DNA of 31,290 bases, taken from IMG/VR virus record IMGVR_UViG_3300027741_000180, positions 1 to 31,290 of that record; one strand, given 5' to 3'. Numbering within the stretch: the first letter of the stretch is position 1; each line of letters opens with the position of its first letter. The translations under genes were made by a program, and so were the position numbers. The notes beneath the pieces are model-generated. The model was not told the DNA's origin, ran no database searches, and worked only from the letters and a program-made list of their open reading frames with translations. Below are positions 11,790 to 19,810 of the stretch, one piece after another. The DNA comes from a virus.

Positions 11790-13367
11790 CTAAACCGAAG
11801 TGTTGGAAATAAAGGCTCTAAGTGTACCTAAATTAAGTTCCACCCCGCCTTTATCATTGATTCCCTCACCGTCAATAACTGCGCTAGCCACAGAGTTTTT
11901 CTGTTGTAACGCGGAATGCTGGCGTACTTCAATAGAACCTGCAACTAGTATGTCTTGAACTACAATGGTTTCCCATGTTGACGATGCTCGTTTGATTCTT
12001 CCGTTTCTTTGGACCGCAAGTCCCGACGACCAAGGTAAATCATAATTAACCAAAAGATTAGCGGCAGGAAGGTCCACACCATAACCACCAGCGTCACTGC
12101 TGATAAGGATACGGACGTTAGGGTCGGTATTGAAAGCAATTTTATTCTCCTCTTTAGTCTTAGCATCTAAGTTGCCCGTGTATATTTTAGAACGGTCAAC
12201 CCCAAGAGTGTTTTGAAGTATGTCCACCATGTCTACGTATGTAGCAAAAATAACGCACTTGTTATCTGGACGTAAGTCTAGAAAATCGTTAACGTATTCA
12301 GTTAACGCATTAAGTTTAGGGGACGCGGTAATCCCATCTAGCAACCCATCGTCTAATAAACCGTAGGCGTATTGAGAACCCTCACCTGTCAATCCTTTAA
12401 ACTTTTCTGCGCTAATGCGTAGCAGTTCAGGGTGCGAGCACAACATCTTAAGGCTCTGTACCTTAGACATAATAGCCCCGCGTACTTCGTCTGCCCTACT
12501 ACCTGATTGGCTTTGGTATCCGTAGTGAGCCAAGATGTTAAAGGAACCGCCAAACAACGCTTGAGCATTGTCTAAGTCTAAAACCAAATCATCTACAATC
12601 TTTTTGTATAGCTTGGCAGACTTACGGTCAAGGTAAACAAGTAAGGGGTCTTTGTGAATAGAGTCAGGCAGGTACGGCGCTACATCAGGGTCCTTCTGAG
12701 ACTTGCGTACAGACGCATCTTTCATCTTGGTATGTAGTGTAGGGAGATTACGGTAACGGTCTACTCCACCCCAAGTGTTACGCACAATAAAAGTTTGGTC
12801 AAAGATGTCAAACCGACCCAGCACTTTGCTGTCTACAAACTGCATGATTGAGTACAACTCTTCTGGCTTACCATTTTCAATTGGGGTGCCAGTAAGGGCA
12901 AACTTAATTGGAGCGTCTGCAAGTTTCTTGACCTGCTTAGAGCGCTTAGACTTAAAAGACTTAATAGCGGTTGCTTCATCTAGTACAACAAAACCGCGTG
13001 GGAGTTTCTTTACATGCTCCCAGTCATTAACTACCTGCTCGTAGTTCATAATGATGTAGTCAACGCCAGACATTTCCCAGTCCATTGCTTCTGCGTACTG
13101 GGCTTGACGTTGCTTAGGGGTGCCATCAATTACTAAAGACCGTGATGTGCCATCGGTAAACTTTTCAATCTGGTTAGCCCATTGGTACTTCAAACTGGAC
13201 AGGCAAATGATAAGCCCTGGTGTCAAGTCTTGTTTCATTGACTCCAGTGCCGCGATTGTTAATACCGTCTTGCCTAGACCGAGGTCGTATGCAACAAGCA
13301 GTTTCTTTTGCTCGCACATACGACCCACGGCTTCGACCTGGTACGGAAGCAGCGTACCTGTAAACAT
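11790..13367 (-). CDS. SNF2-family DNA helicase/translocase
   Basis: A 525-aa superfamily 2 ATPase with motif I DLGLGKT (residues 28-34), motif II LDEATAIK, motif III LTGTPIEN, motif V SSDAGGYGVDLP and motif VI QRNGRIKR. The LLPYQVEAV start is the SNF2 Q-motif region. Such phage proteins translocate on double-stranded DNA and are thought to remodel forks or remove proteins. The start overlaps the M23 stop as TAATG, so it is co-translated with that gene. The length is that of a minimal SNF2 core without extra domains. Confidence 0.93.
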   Translation of the reverse strand: MFTGTLLPYQVEAVGRMCEQKKLLVAYDLGLGKTVLTIAALESMKQDLTPGLIICLSSLKYQWANQIEKFTDGTSRSLVIDGTPKQRQAQYAEAMDWEMSGVDYIIMNYEQVVNDWEHVKKLPRGFVVLDEATAIKSFKSKRSKQVKKLADAPIKFALTGTPIENGKPEELYSIMQFVDSKVLGRFDIFDQTFIVRNTWGGVDRYRNLPTLHTKMKDASVRKSQKDPDVAPYLPDSIHKDPLLVYLDRKSAKLYKKIVDDLVLDLDNAQALFGGSFNILAHYGYQSQSGSRADEVRGAIMSKVQSLKMLCSHPELLRISAEKFKGLTGEGSQYAYGLLDDGLLDGITASPKLNALTEYVNDFLDLRPDNKCVIFATYVDMVDILQNTLGVDRSKIYTGNLDAKTKEENKIAFNTDPNVRILISSDAGGYGVDLPAANLLVNYDLPWSSGLAVQRNGRIKRASSTWETIVVQDILVAGSIEVRQHSALQQKNSVASAVIDGEGINDKGGVELNLGTLRAFISNTSV

Positions 13368-13981
13368 TATTTCTTCTTCGCTGGTGCTTTCTTAACAGGC
13401 TTTGCTGGAGCCTTCTTCACTGGCTTTTTAGCAGGAGCCTTGGCAGGCTTCTTTGCTGGAGCCTTCTTTACAGGAGGCTTAACAGCACTTGGTTTAGCAG
13501 GCGCTGTTGGGTTAGCAGGCAGTGGATTAGACGCTAAAGGTGGCTGGTAGTCAATTACAAACTGCGGGTCTACATCGTTGGTCTTGGACCAGAAGCGAGA
13601 AGTCTGTACTTCAAAATGTAGGTGAGGACCTGAGACATTACCCTCAGCGCCTGACTTACCAATAAGTTGTCCAGCCTTAACCTTGTCACCAATCTTTACG
13701 TATGACTTAGAGCCATGAGCAAGAATTGCGTAGTAGGTACGAGCAGGAAGAAGTGGTGAACGCTTTGCAGTAAACTGCAGAATAATTTCAAAGCGACCAA
13801 AGGCTGTGCCCCAACCGCCCTGTACACCTACACCAACGACAGTTGCATCGATAGGCGCGTACAAATCTGTGCCAATTGGACAAGCGTAGTCAACTCCTTG
13901 GTGATGTCCAGAAGACCACATGGGTCCACGCTTGCCATAGGGCGTAGTGATTCTATACTTACTTGGTACTGGTGCTACCAT
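13367..13981 (-). CDS. M23 family endopeptidase with Lys/Ala/Pro-rich tail
   Basis: A 204-aa protein. Residues 1-155 are a LytM-type zinc endopeptidase domain: HHQGVDYAC supplies the first His and Asp ligands, and HLHFE near residue 119 the remaining His residues; an intermediate TPYGKRG and GHHQG loop are also typical. From ~160 onward it is a histone-H1-like tail of repeated KAPAKK/PVKKAPAK units. There is no signal peptide, so it would need a holin or export, or be a virion protein. The tail may bind teichoic acids, wall polymers or DNA. An AGGAG precedes the ATG, and the gene sits inside the replication operon, an uncommon place for a lysin. Confidence 0.9.
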   Translation of the reverse strand: MVAPVPSKYRITTPYGKRGPMWSSGHHQGVDYACPIGTDLYAPIDATVVGVGVQGGWGTAFGRFEIILQFTAKRSPLLPARTYYAILAHGSKSYVKIGDKVKAGQLIGKSGAEGNVSGPHLHFEVQTSRFWSKTNDVDPQFVIDYQPPLASNPLPANPTAPAKPSAVKPPVKKAPAKKPAKAPAKKPVKKAPAKPVKKAPAKKK

Positions 13982-13990
13982 TTATTTCTC

Positions 13991-14929
13991 CTAGTGTGTT
14001 GTTACGAAAGGTAACATGTATCGAACTGAGTGTACTGCTGATTCTATACCATGCAGAACTTCAGTCTTACTCATGCCACCCACATCCTTCATATCTGTAT
14101 GGTCGTAGTTAAAAAACCACGCTTCAAAGTCCAGATACTGAGTAGCCTTTAGCATCTTGTTAGATGCGGCAACACCAGCATGGTCTGAATCCATAGCAAA
14201 AATTATTCTATCAGCATTTCTGATGAACGTTAACTGTTTGTCTGATACCTGTGAACCATACACAGCCACAGCCCCAGAAATACCAATAGATTCAAGGCGA
14301 ATAACGTCTAACGGTGACTCCACTACAATCATGTCTCCACCTGAATACTGCTGGTATCCGAATAGGCATTCGCTCTTCTTGACACCTGCTGGGTAGTTCT
14401 TGAAGTAACGGCTAGAGAAACCCTTCTCCTGCCAACCAAGCAACTTGTCTGTGCCTAATTCTCGCTGAGGAATAATCCACAACTCTCTACGCCTATCCCA
14501 AAGTACTTGGTGCTTCTCGCACGCCTGTGCAGTTAGCCCACGAGCCTTTAGCGCATGTTCAGGTGGTATGGTAAACGCGGCTAGAGATGCCTCAGAGATA
14601 TAAATAACTTCTTCAAAGGCTTCTTTAGGTTTGTTAACGGCACGCTCAAATAGTTCTAGCAGTTCGCCACCCTCGGTTAACCACTCACGAGCCTCATCAA
14701 AGTCAATTCCCTTGATGTTAGAAACCAAAGACACCGTACTACCCTTGAACTGGCATGAGAAACAAATGTGTGCCCCAGTCTCAGCATTGATGTACCAAGA
14801 AGGGTTACGGTCGTCTTTGCCTGTCCGTGCTTTGTGAGCAGGGCAGTACCCACGAATCTCGTCGCCGTACGAACTGACGTACTCAACACCTAAAGTGTCA
14901 AGCACTCTTTCCATCTCATCTACTGTCAT
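13991..14929 (-). CDS. DnaG-type primase (CHC2 zinc finger plus TOPRIM)
   Basis: A 312-aa protein. The N-terminal zinc-binding domain has C29-x2-H32 and C56-x2-C59; the RNA polymerase core follows. The TOPRIM motif comprises E204 in VVESPLD and D247-S-D249 in FAMDSDHAG. It lacks the C-terminal helicase-interaction domain of bacterial DnaG and is short (usual ~550-600), as often in phages. It would make RNA primers for lagging-strand synthesis by the phage helicase and polymerase. Its start overlaps the stop of the 38-aa gene by four bases (ATGA), giving a coupled helicase, microgene and primase string. Confidence 0.93.
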   Translation of the reverse strand: MTVDEMERVLDTLGVEYVSSYGDEIRGYCPAHKARTGKDDRNPSWYINAETGAHICFSCQFKGSTVSLVSNIKGIDFDEAREWLTEGGELLELFERAVNKPKEAFEEVIYISEASLAAFTIPPEHALKARGLTAQACEKHQVLWDRRRELWIIPQRELGTDKLLGWQEKGFSSRYFKNYPAGVKKSECLFGYQQYSGGDMIVVESPLDVIRLESIGISGAVAVYGSQVSDKQLTFIRNADRIIFAMDSDHAGVAASNKMLKATQYLDFEAWFFNYDHTDMKDVGGMSKTEVLHGIESAVHSVRYMLPFVTTH

Positions 14930-15042
14930 TCCCAGTCCTGTATGTAATAGACGCCAACTCTTGTAGCATCTTCTCCGCCTTTTGCACCCATTGCCCAGTT
15001 ACAAATTCTGTGTACCAACCTGTACATTAAATGCTTAATCAT
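14926..15042 (-). CDS. 38-aa microprotein between helicase and primase
   Basis: ATG at 15042 overlaps the helicase stop by four bases (ATGA) and its TGA overlaps the primase ATG likewise. The 38 residues have a basic amphipathic first half (MIKHLMYRLVHRICNW) and a Gly/Asp-rich second half ending in YYIQDWE. Exact four-base coupling at both ends strongly suggests translation. The function is unknown, but its position between the two replisome partners makes a helicase-primase adaptor a testable idea. Mere bridging of translation is the alternative. Confidence 0.65.
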   Translation of the reverse strand: MIKHLMYRLVHRICNWAMGAKGGEDATRVGVYYIQDWE

Positions 15043-16268
15043 AGGTCATCTGCGCTTATCTCTCGGAAGTCACCTGTGTTCCAGTCCCATAGTAACGATA
15101 CTTCCATAGGGCTTACGTTACGACCAGCCATAATCTTAAACAAACGAGTGTCGTCTACGTTCTCGTCTTCACGCTGTAAACCATACAAGACATCTGAGTC
15201 CTGGAAAAACGACGACGAGTAACCAATAGAGTCTGCGGTAACACTGCCATTCTTCATCTTCCAAGTAAGCGCCTGCGTAGACATTACAACAGGTACTTGG
15301 AACTGCTGTGCCACACGCTTCAAACTACGGGTGATGTTAGTCAAAGCAATTGGAGTATTGCGCTCACCTGATTGCTCGTCAGTCATTAAGTACACACCGT
15401 CAATAAATACGATGTCTGGCTGTAGTGCCTGAATCTTATTAGCAATACCTGTGATAGTTCCAGCCGCGATTGAATCAGTAAGCCAAAACTTGTGGCGCAT
15501 AGACTCAAGACTACGAAGCTTTGCTTGGTAGCGTGATTCTTCTTCATCAGTCAACGTACCTGTAATCAAACGGTGGTGCGACAAACGAGAACGCATGGCG
15601 TCGTAACGGCTCAACTGCTCTTGGTTGCTCATCTCAAAAGATTGGAACATTGGGACAGCGCCGTGCTTGTGAACGTTGTGTGCCCACTGCAATGCAAGGG
15701 TTGACTTACCTGTCTTAGGTGGAGCAACAATAGTAATCAACTGACCGTTCTGCATACCACTGGTTACCTTGTCAATGGACGGGAATCCCGTAGGCAAACC
15801 AAGTAGACCGTCAGGCAAATTCTTGCGCTGTAAATACTCTTCCCAACGAGTCATAGTATCTGCAGTCAGGTCTACGTCAGTAGCATCAGACAAACCATCT
15901 TCAGCCAAGCGAGCGATACCGCGCTGGAATACATTGACAGCACTCTCAGGGTTCTGACGTAGTTCAATCTCTTCAATTGCTCCACGCATTGAGTTGTTAA
16001 TAATAGCTGAGCGCTTAGCCTCAACTACCTTGTCAATAAGAAACTCAAATGAATCTGGAATTGACTCAAACTTGTAGGTCGGGTAGTTCTCTAGTACTAC
16101 AACTTCACTAGGGCACTCGCTGTACTTCTTGAAGTGCTCTTTAACAAATACAAAGACGCGCTTGTCTTCTTCGTTGCCAAACCACTTCTCAGTAACGCCA
16201 CGGTTAAACAAAGGAGACAGGTCGCGTTCGTGTAGAGCCTTGCTTAGTAATCGGTTTTCATAATTCAT
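15039..16268 (-). CDS. DnaB-like replicative helicase
   Basis: A 409-aa RecA-fold helicase. The N-terminal helical domain (residues 1-125) is shorter than in bacterial DnaB. The motor domain has Walker A APPKTGKST (182-190), the FQSFEMS strand, Walker B DIVFID290G, and MAGRNVSP in the place of motif H4. It should form hexamers that unwind DNA ahead of the family A polymerase, loaded by the DnaC-like protein encoded upstream. AGGAGAACAAT precedes the ATG. It is followed without a gap by the 38-aa gene and the primase. Confidence 0.93.
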   Translation of the reverse strand: MNYENRLLSKALHERDLSPLFNRGVTEKWFGNEEDKRVFVFVKEHFKKYSECPSEVVVLENYPTYKFESIPDSFEFLIDKVVEAKRSAIINNSMRGAIEEIELRQNPESAVNVFQRGIARLAEDGLSDATDVDLTADTMTRWEEYLQRKNLPDGLLGLPTGFPSIDKVTSGMQNGQLITIVAPPKTGKSTLALQWAHNVHKHGAVPMFQSFEMSNQEQLSRYDAMRSRLSHHRLITGTLTDEEESRYQAKLRSLESMRHKFWLTDSIAAGTITGIANKIQALQPDIVFIDGVYLMTDEQSGERNTPIALTNITRSLKRVAQQFQVPVVMSTQALTWKMKNGSVTADSIGYSSSFFQDSDVLYGLQREDENVDDTRLFKIMAGRNVSPMEVSLLWDWNTGDFREISADDL

Positions 16269-16277
16269 ATTGTTCTC

Positions 16278-16673
16278 CTAAAGGTCCATGCCCCAACGAC
16301 CATACATTAGTTGGTGGTCTGGGTCAATTACACCCAGCACCTCTGGTCGGTGAGGTAAGTCGGACGCTAATGTCTTGGGTGACTTGTAGTAAGAGAACCC
16401 GCGAAAAGGGTTAACTCCGTTCCTGTCTAACTCGTTGTATACCTCTTGTAAATCATCATAGTCATGCTCAAAAGAAATCAACTCAAGAGATATGCCTTGG
16501 TTCACAGTGTACTGGTATAACTTGTTTAGAAATATTCTGTCGTACACAATGTCGTACTTGACTCTAGGTATAATCCCAAAAATCTTTTCAATACGAGGTT
16601 GTTTGATAATTACTAAGTCTTCCGCAATCAACACACGCTTTGGCATGTCATTGCTTATGTCCCCTTTGTACAT
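16278..16673 (-). CDS. Hypothetical protein, alpha/beta fold (possibly HAD-like)
   Basis: A 131-aa protein. It begins KRVLIAEDLVII and continues with alternating beta-alpha elements (GISLELISFEHD, PEVLGVIDPD). The C-terminal VIDPDHQLMYGRWG reads like the second acidic strand of a HAD-type fold, but a clear nucleophile motif DxDxT is absent. I therefore do not assign catalytic activity. The ATG at 16673 follows GAGG by nine bases and lies one base beyond the SWIM gene stop; an internal ATG at 16646 is less likely. It lies in the replication operon just ahead of the helicase. Confidence 0.65.
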   Translation of the reverse strand: MYKGDISNDMPKRVLIAEDLVIIKQPRIEKIFGIIPRVKYDIVYDRIFLNKLYQYTVNQGISLELISFEHDYDDLQEVYNELDRNGVNPFRGFSYYKSPKTLASDLPHRPEVLGVIDPDHQLMYGRWGMDL

Positions 16674-16674
16674 T

Positions 16675-16977
16675 TTAACAGACCTCTATTTTTCCAAATT
16701 TAATTATGAATTCGCGAAATGATTCAGGGGACTCCATAGCCTTGTCGGCATCAGAGTCTTTGCAACGAGTAGATATCTCTAACGGATACACTCCCTCGTT
16801 ATTCTTTACGCGAGACTTCACAAAGTTGATGTGCTTGCATGAGTGTTTAGCAGTATACCCAGGGCAGGTGCATACAAAAACTTTATCCTTTGTAATGCTT
16901 ACTTCATAAATACCTAGCGCAGAGCCATGACTTAAAAATATTTGAACTAGTTTAGTGTCTTCCACGGTACCCTCCAT
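16675..16977 (-). CDS. SWIM zinc-finger protein
   Basis: A 100-aa protein. Beta strands (IYEVSITKDKVFVC) lead into the C36-x-C38...C47-x-H49 signature of SWIM domains. SWIM modules bind zinc and usually mediate DNA or protein contacts; well-known members (Shu2/Sws1-type) act with Rad51/RecA-type recombinases. Start-stop coupling to the DnaC-like gene (TAATG at 16977) places it in the replisome string. It may link recombinase and helicase loading; this is an inference from the family and its position. Confidence 0.85.
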   Translation of the reverse strand: MEGTVEDTKLVQIFLSHGSALGIYEVSITKDKVFVCTCPGYTAKHSCKHINFVKSRVKNNEGVYPLEISTRCKDSDADKAMESPESFREFIIKFGKIEVC

Positions 16978-17666
16978 TATTTTCGTAAGTCTCCTTTACT
17001 AGATTGTAGTTCAATTGTGGCAAAAGCTTCGTGTATAAACGAACCAGTTGCTTCTCCGTACTCTGCTTCCCATGCCTTTACAGGAAGGTTTGTAGTAACA
17101 ATAGTTGGTAAGCCATTATTAAATCTTGCTCGTAAGATATCATGGAGTAAGGTGCTTTGCCAACCGCTGGTTGATGTGTGCTCTTTACCCACATCGTCAA
17201 TGACTAGTACGCGAATATTGTAAGCATCATCTTTGCAGTTACCATGTAAACCCAGAAACAATCTCTCACCTTCATCTGTGTGCTCGTTAATCAACGCACC
17301 CTTAAGTGCAACAATGTCACTAAACGTAGTGAAGTAACAAGGCTTGACTAAAGACTTACCCTCAGCCACATCAAAAGCGTCTAGCGGTAGTGTGCGTATA
17401 ATCTCTTGGATGATAGTTAAAGCCAAAGCAGTTTTGCCTTGACCAGGCTTACCTACAAGAAGTAGCCCTTTGCCACAGGACTTAAAGCCCTCAGCCCTGA
17501 TAACTCTCCCCTCACGAACTGCGCGAACCCATCCTTTACACGCAGACATGTCATCTTCTGTGACATCTACGCAATCAGAAAACTCCCATCCAATGCGAGC
17601 CTTAGGTATGTTAGCGATACGAACCCAAGAACTACGGCGTACAGGTAAATCATTCAGACTTATCAT
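16977..17666 (-). CDS. DnaC-like AAA+ helicase loader
   Basis: A 229-aa AAA+ ATPase with Walker A G72-K-P-G-Q-G-K-T79, Walker B RVLVID157D158VGKE, and sensor-1 TTNLP (N193). A short N-terminal segment (about residues 1-68) likely contacts the helicase. The ATG at 17666 is chosen because AAGGAG lies seven bases before it. The enzyme presumably loads the DnaB-like helicase encoded downstream onto the single-stranded origin. It overlaps the 46-aa gene by 17 bases and couples to the SWIM gene. Confidence 0.9.
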   Translation of the reverse strand: MISLNDLPVRRSSWVRIANIPKARIGWEFSDCVDVTEDDMSACKGWVRAVREGRVIRAEGFKSCGKGLLLVGKPGQGKTALALTIIQEIIRTLPLDAFDVAEGKSLVKPCYFTTFSDIVALKGALINEHTDEGERLFLGLHGNCKDDAYNIRVLVIDDVGKEHTSTSGWQSTLLHDILRARFNNGLPTIVTTNLPVKAWEAEYGEATGSFIHEAFATIELQSSKGDLRK

Positions 17667-17790
17667 CGTCATTCTCCTTAGTTGAGTTTTCAATCCATTT
17701 GCTTATGCGCTCAATGGTTTCTTTGGTAAGACCTGCCTCACGGTAGTTCTTTTCCTGCTCTTCTTCCCACTCACGCTTCATGTTACTCAT
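17650..17790 (-). CDS. 46-aa charged helical protein
   Basis: ATG at 17790 with AGGAG eight bases upstream; it overlaps the winged-helix gene stop by 8 bases and the loader start by 17. The 46 residues are highly charged (KREWEEEQEKNYREAG), then a second helix IERISKWIEN and an acidic tail. It could be a small adaptor between initiator and loader. No family is recognised. A longer frame reaching upstream exists but only overlaps the previous gene and lacks a ribosome site. Confidence 0.6.
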   Translation of the reverse strand: MSNMKREWEEEQEKNYREAGLTKETIERISKWIENSTKENDDDKSE

Positions 17791-18685
17791 ACAACCACTC
17801 CTGTGATTTCTTTGCTTGAGACATTGCTTCCTCAAGTTCTTCTTCTGATACAACCATACCTCGTGCCTTAGATGCAAATTCATCAGCACGTTTAATAAAC
17901 AACCGCCATAAATGCTCGGCGTTCTTGTAGTCCTGGAAGTTAATAGCATCGCAGAAAAGATTAATCATTTCAAACTCAATCTCTCCGTTGGTGCTAAGTC
18001 TATTCCGCATACCGCCAAGCGCCTTGACAAAATCTGTAGACCTGACTGACCAAGGTGGAATATGCCAATGGAACTCTAATCGGTAGGCAAACTCGTACGC
18101 AACATCGCTACACGTCCACATGTCTTTTGGAACATCCTGACGGCGGATAATCTTGCGCTCGCGCTTTTCCTTTTGCTTCTCCTGATAACGCTCCCGTGAC
18201 TTCTTCAAATCATCGGCTCGGTCCTGCAAATGGTCATCTGTAACAGACGACTCAAAGAACTCGTACGGCATATCCTCAACCTTCGCTTCTACGTTCACGT
18301 ACACACTTTGATAACTCTCGTCAGAGTATGTTTTACTATCTAGCTTATATTGGCTATTACTGCTACCTAGCTGTTTCTGCCTAAAAAGGAAGTCGGAAAA
18401 CCCGACTCCCGTAGCGACATATACTGACAGGTTTTCAGGCGTCGGAAAACCCGACCCCACAAGGTAGACCAAAGCCGACTCAGTTATCACACATTCGGTG
18501 CGTAAGTCGTTCCCAATCCGCATCTTTTTACGGCATAGAAAACCCAGGTCTTCTAGTTCTTTTAAGGCGCTAAGGTACATGTGTCGCCCACCCTGCCCAA
18601 AATGGCTCTGTACGGCTTCTACAGTGGGTTTAACCCCCAGGTACACACAAGCCACCAAAACGCCTGTAGCACGCGCTGAGGTCAT
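17783..18685 (-). CDS. Winged-helix replication-initiator-like protein
   Basis: A 300-aa protein. Residues 1-80 form a winged helix-turn-helix (KPTVEAVQSHFGQGGRHMYL, then a basic wing). A linker with a Lys/Arg-rich helix follows (about residues 160-180, RERYQEKQKEKRERK). The C-terminal helical domain (about 190-275) contains WHIPPWSVR and ISK-like helices. The arrangement is that of phage replisome organizers and DnaD/DnaA-replacement initiators. It precedes the helicase loader in the operon, which supports an origin-binding role. Its start forms ATGA with the upstream gene. Confidence 0.75.
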   Translation of the reverse strand: MTSARATGVLVACVYLGVKPTVEAVQSHFGQGGRHMYLSALKELEDLGFLCRKKMRIGNDLRTECVITESALVYLVGSGFPTPENLSVYVATGVGFSDFLFRQKQLGSSNSQYKLDSKTYSDESYQSVYVNVEAKVEDMPYEFFESSVTDDHLQDRADDLKKSRERYQEKQKEKRERKIIRRQDVPKDMWTCSDVAYEFAYRLEFHWHIPPWSVRSTDFVKALGGMRNRLSTNGEIEFEMINLFCDAINFQDYKNAEHLWRLFIKRADEFASKARGMVVSEEELEEAMSQAKKSQEWLYE

Positions 18686-19284
18686 TTACGGAGTACCTCA
18701 GCCAACTTCTCCGCTAGTTCTTCTGCAAAGATACCTGCAATGGTTCGGATAGCCTCGTACAGCGGGTCCTCGTACTCTTCAACGTCTGCATCAAGTTCTG
18801 GCGTGGGCTCTGGTTCTGGCTCTACAACTTGCTCTTCTTTAGGAATCTCAGGGGCTTTTACCTGCTTGATTGGCTTGGCTGACGAGATAGTTGCCAGACC
18901 ATTGGTCAGGTCTAGGGCTTGGATACCGTATTCGTCCAGTACTCCCAGAGCATTTAGGGACTCTACGTCTTCGTCATTCCACAGTAAAAAACCGATAACA
19001 TCTTTATGCGCCTGAAGTGCTGTACGCACAGGGTCTTCATCATTCTGACGAGTGGCTTCCAAAGGCAGACCAGTCATCTTGGCGCCTTGAGTCATGTAGG
19101 CTATAACAGAAATCTCGTTGTCTACAGCGTACTGAGCCGCCCAAATCTGACCCTCAGAGATGGCGGAATTTACTGCGATGTATACTTTTAGTTTTTTGTT
19201 GGCGTAGAAATAATCGTCTATCAGGGCTTCAACATTTGCCCTAGTAGTGGTACCATTTCCCGCGATAATAATTGCTTCAGTCAT
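18682..19284 (-). CDS. SLOG/Rossmann-like protein with Pro/Glu linker
   Basis: A 200-aa protein. Residues 1-75 have a Rossmann-like pattern (AIIIAGNGTTT, KVYIAVNSAISEGQIWAAQYAVD, ISVIAYM), as in SLOG/YspA-type nucleotide-binding proteins. Residues 100-130 contain VIGFLLWNDED and LDLTNGLATI. A Pro/Glu linker (about 150-170) and an amphipathic C-terminal helix (AEELAEKLAEVL) follow. It is first in the replication operon behind the promoter at 19338-19311, with AAGGAG five bases before the ATG. Enzymatic function is not assignable; ligand sensing is a family-level expectation. Confidence 0.75.
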   Translation of the reverse strand: MTEAIIIAGNGTTTRANVEALIDDYFYANKKLKVYIAVNSAISEGQIWAAQYAVDNEISVIAYMTQGAKMTGLPLEATRQNDEDPVRTALQAHKDVIGFLLWNDEDVESLNALGVLDEYGIQALDLTNGLATISSAKPIKQVKAPEIPKEEQVVEPEPEPTPELDADVEEYEDPLYEAIRTIAGIFAEELAEKLAEVLRK

Positions 19285-19310
19285 CTTGTCTCCTTAGACG
19301 GTAGGGTACC

Positions 19311-19338
19311 ATCATACACAAAGAACTGACTGTGGCAA
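19311..19338 (-). promoter_or_regulatory. Candidate sigma70-type promoter of the replication operon
   Basis: TTGCCA (19338-19333), 16 bases, then TATGAT (19316-19311), each matching consensus at five of six positions. Transcription would begin near 19304, 20 bases before the ATG at 19284. It fills the 55-base gap between the tail module and the replication module, the largest functional boundary in the window. It therefore probably drives early expression independently of the structural genes. Confidence 0.7.
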
Positions 19339-19339
19339 A

Positions 19340-19810
19340 TTACGGCTGAGCGTATTTAATATTTACCGAGTTTAAGGGACCGTTGACTAAGTAGGCTGTG
19401 GCGTAAGGGTACACATAACCAGCACTACTAATTCCACCAAAATTGTTGTAATCCCAATAACGCAATAAAGAACTAAATCCCTCATAAGGATGGTCAATGC
19501 AGAATGAGTAGGGGTCATCAATTCTTACAATAGGGGTAGCAATAATAGGTGCAATAAAATACACAGCAGTCCCAGTACCATACCAGTATTGCTGTAGACC
19601 CGTAACAGTTACAAGAGAACCTACAAAAAAGTTATGTGGGTCTTGGGTAGCAACTCTTAAATAAACAGGGGTAACGTTAGATGTGTCATAGATAAGAGGG
19701 ACGTTAGAGTTATTAGCTTTTGGTACAAATTTAGTAGTAACTCCTGTAGGGGATGAGTATACAACTTTTGCGGCTGCGTTACCCGTGCTCATCTTTTTAT
19801 TGTTAAGCAT
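19340..19810 (-). CDS. Small tail adhesin-like protein
   Basis: A 156-aa beta-rich protein. Its centre has PVYLRVATQDPHNFFVGSLV followed by VTVTG and then a VRIDDPYSF strand. This is the common tail-protein module where a P-H-N-F-x-V-G turn precedes beta strands; the same module recurs in the 1209-aa tail protein (about residues 800-880). It starts inside the end of that gene (8-base overlap) and is the last gene of the tail cluster. Likely a tail fibre accessory or host-binding domain; exact role unknown. Confidence 0.65.
   Translation of the reverse strand: MLNNKKMSTGNAAAKVVYSSPTGVTTKFVPKANNSNVPLIYDTSNVTPVYLRVATQDPHNFFVGSLVTVTGLQQYWYGTGTAVYFIAPIIATPIVRIDDPYSFCIDHPYEGFSSLLRYWDYNNFGGISSAGYVYPYATAYLVNGPLNSVNIKYAQP

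Noticed and set aside
11754-11790. Terminator after the SNF2 gene from a T6 run
   Set aside because: The run is not preceded by a stable hairpin on the minus strand.
13308-13550. Plus-strand frame rich in Gly/Ala/Phe repeats
   Set aside because: It is the antisense reading of the Lys/Ala/Pro repeat tail of the M23 gene, without a ribosome site of its own.
17791-17949. N-terminal extension of the 46-aa gene
   Set aside because: It only overlaps the winged-helix gene in another frame, and the ribosome site supports the ATG at 17790.
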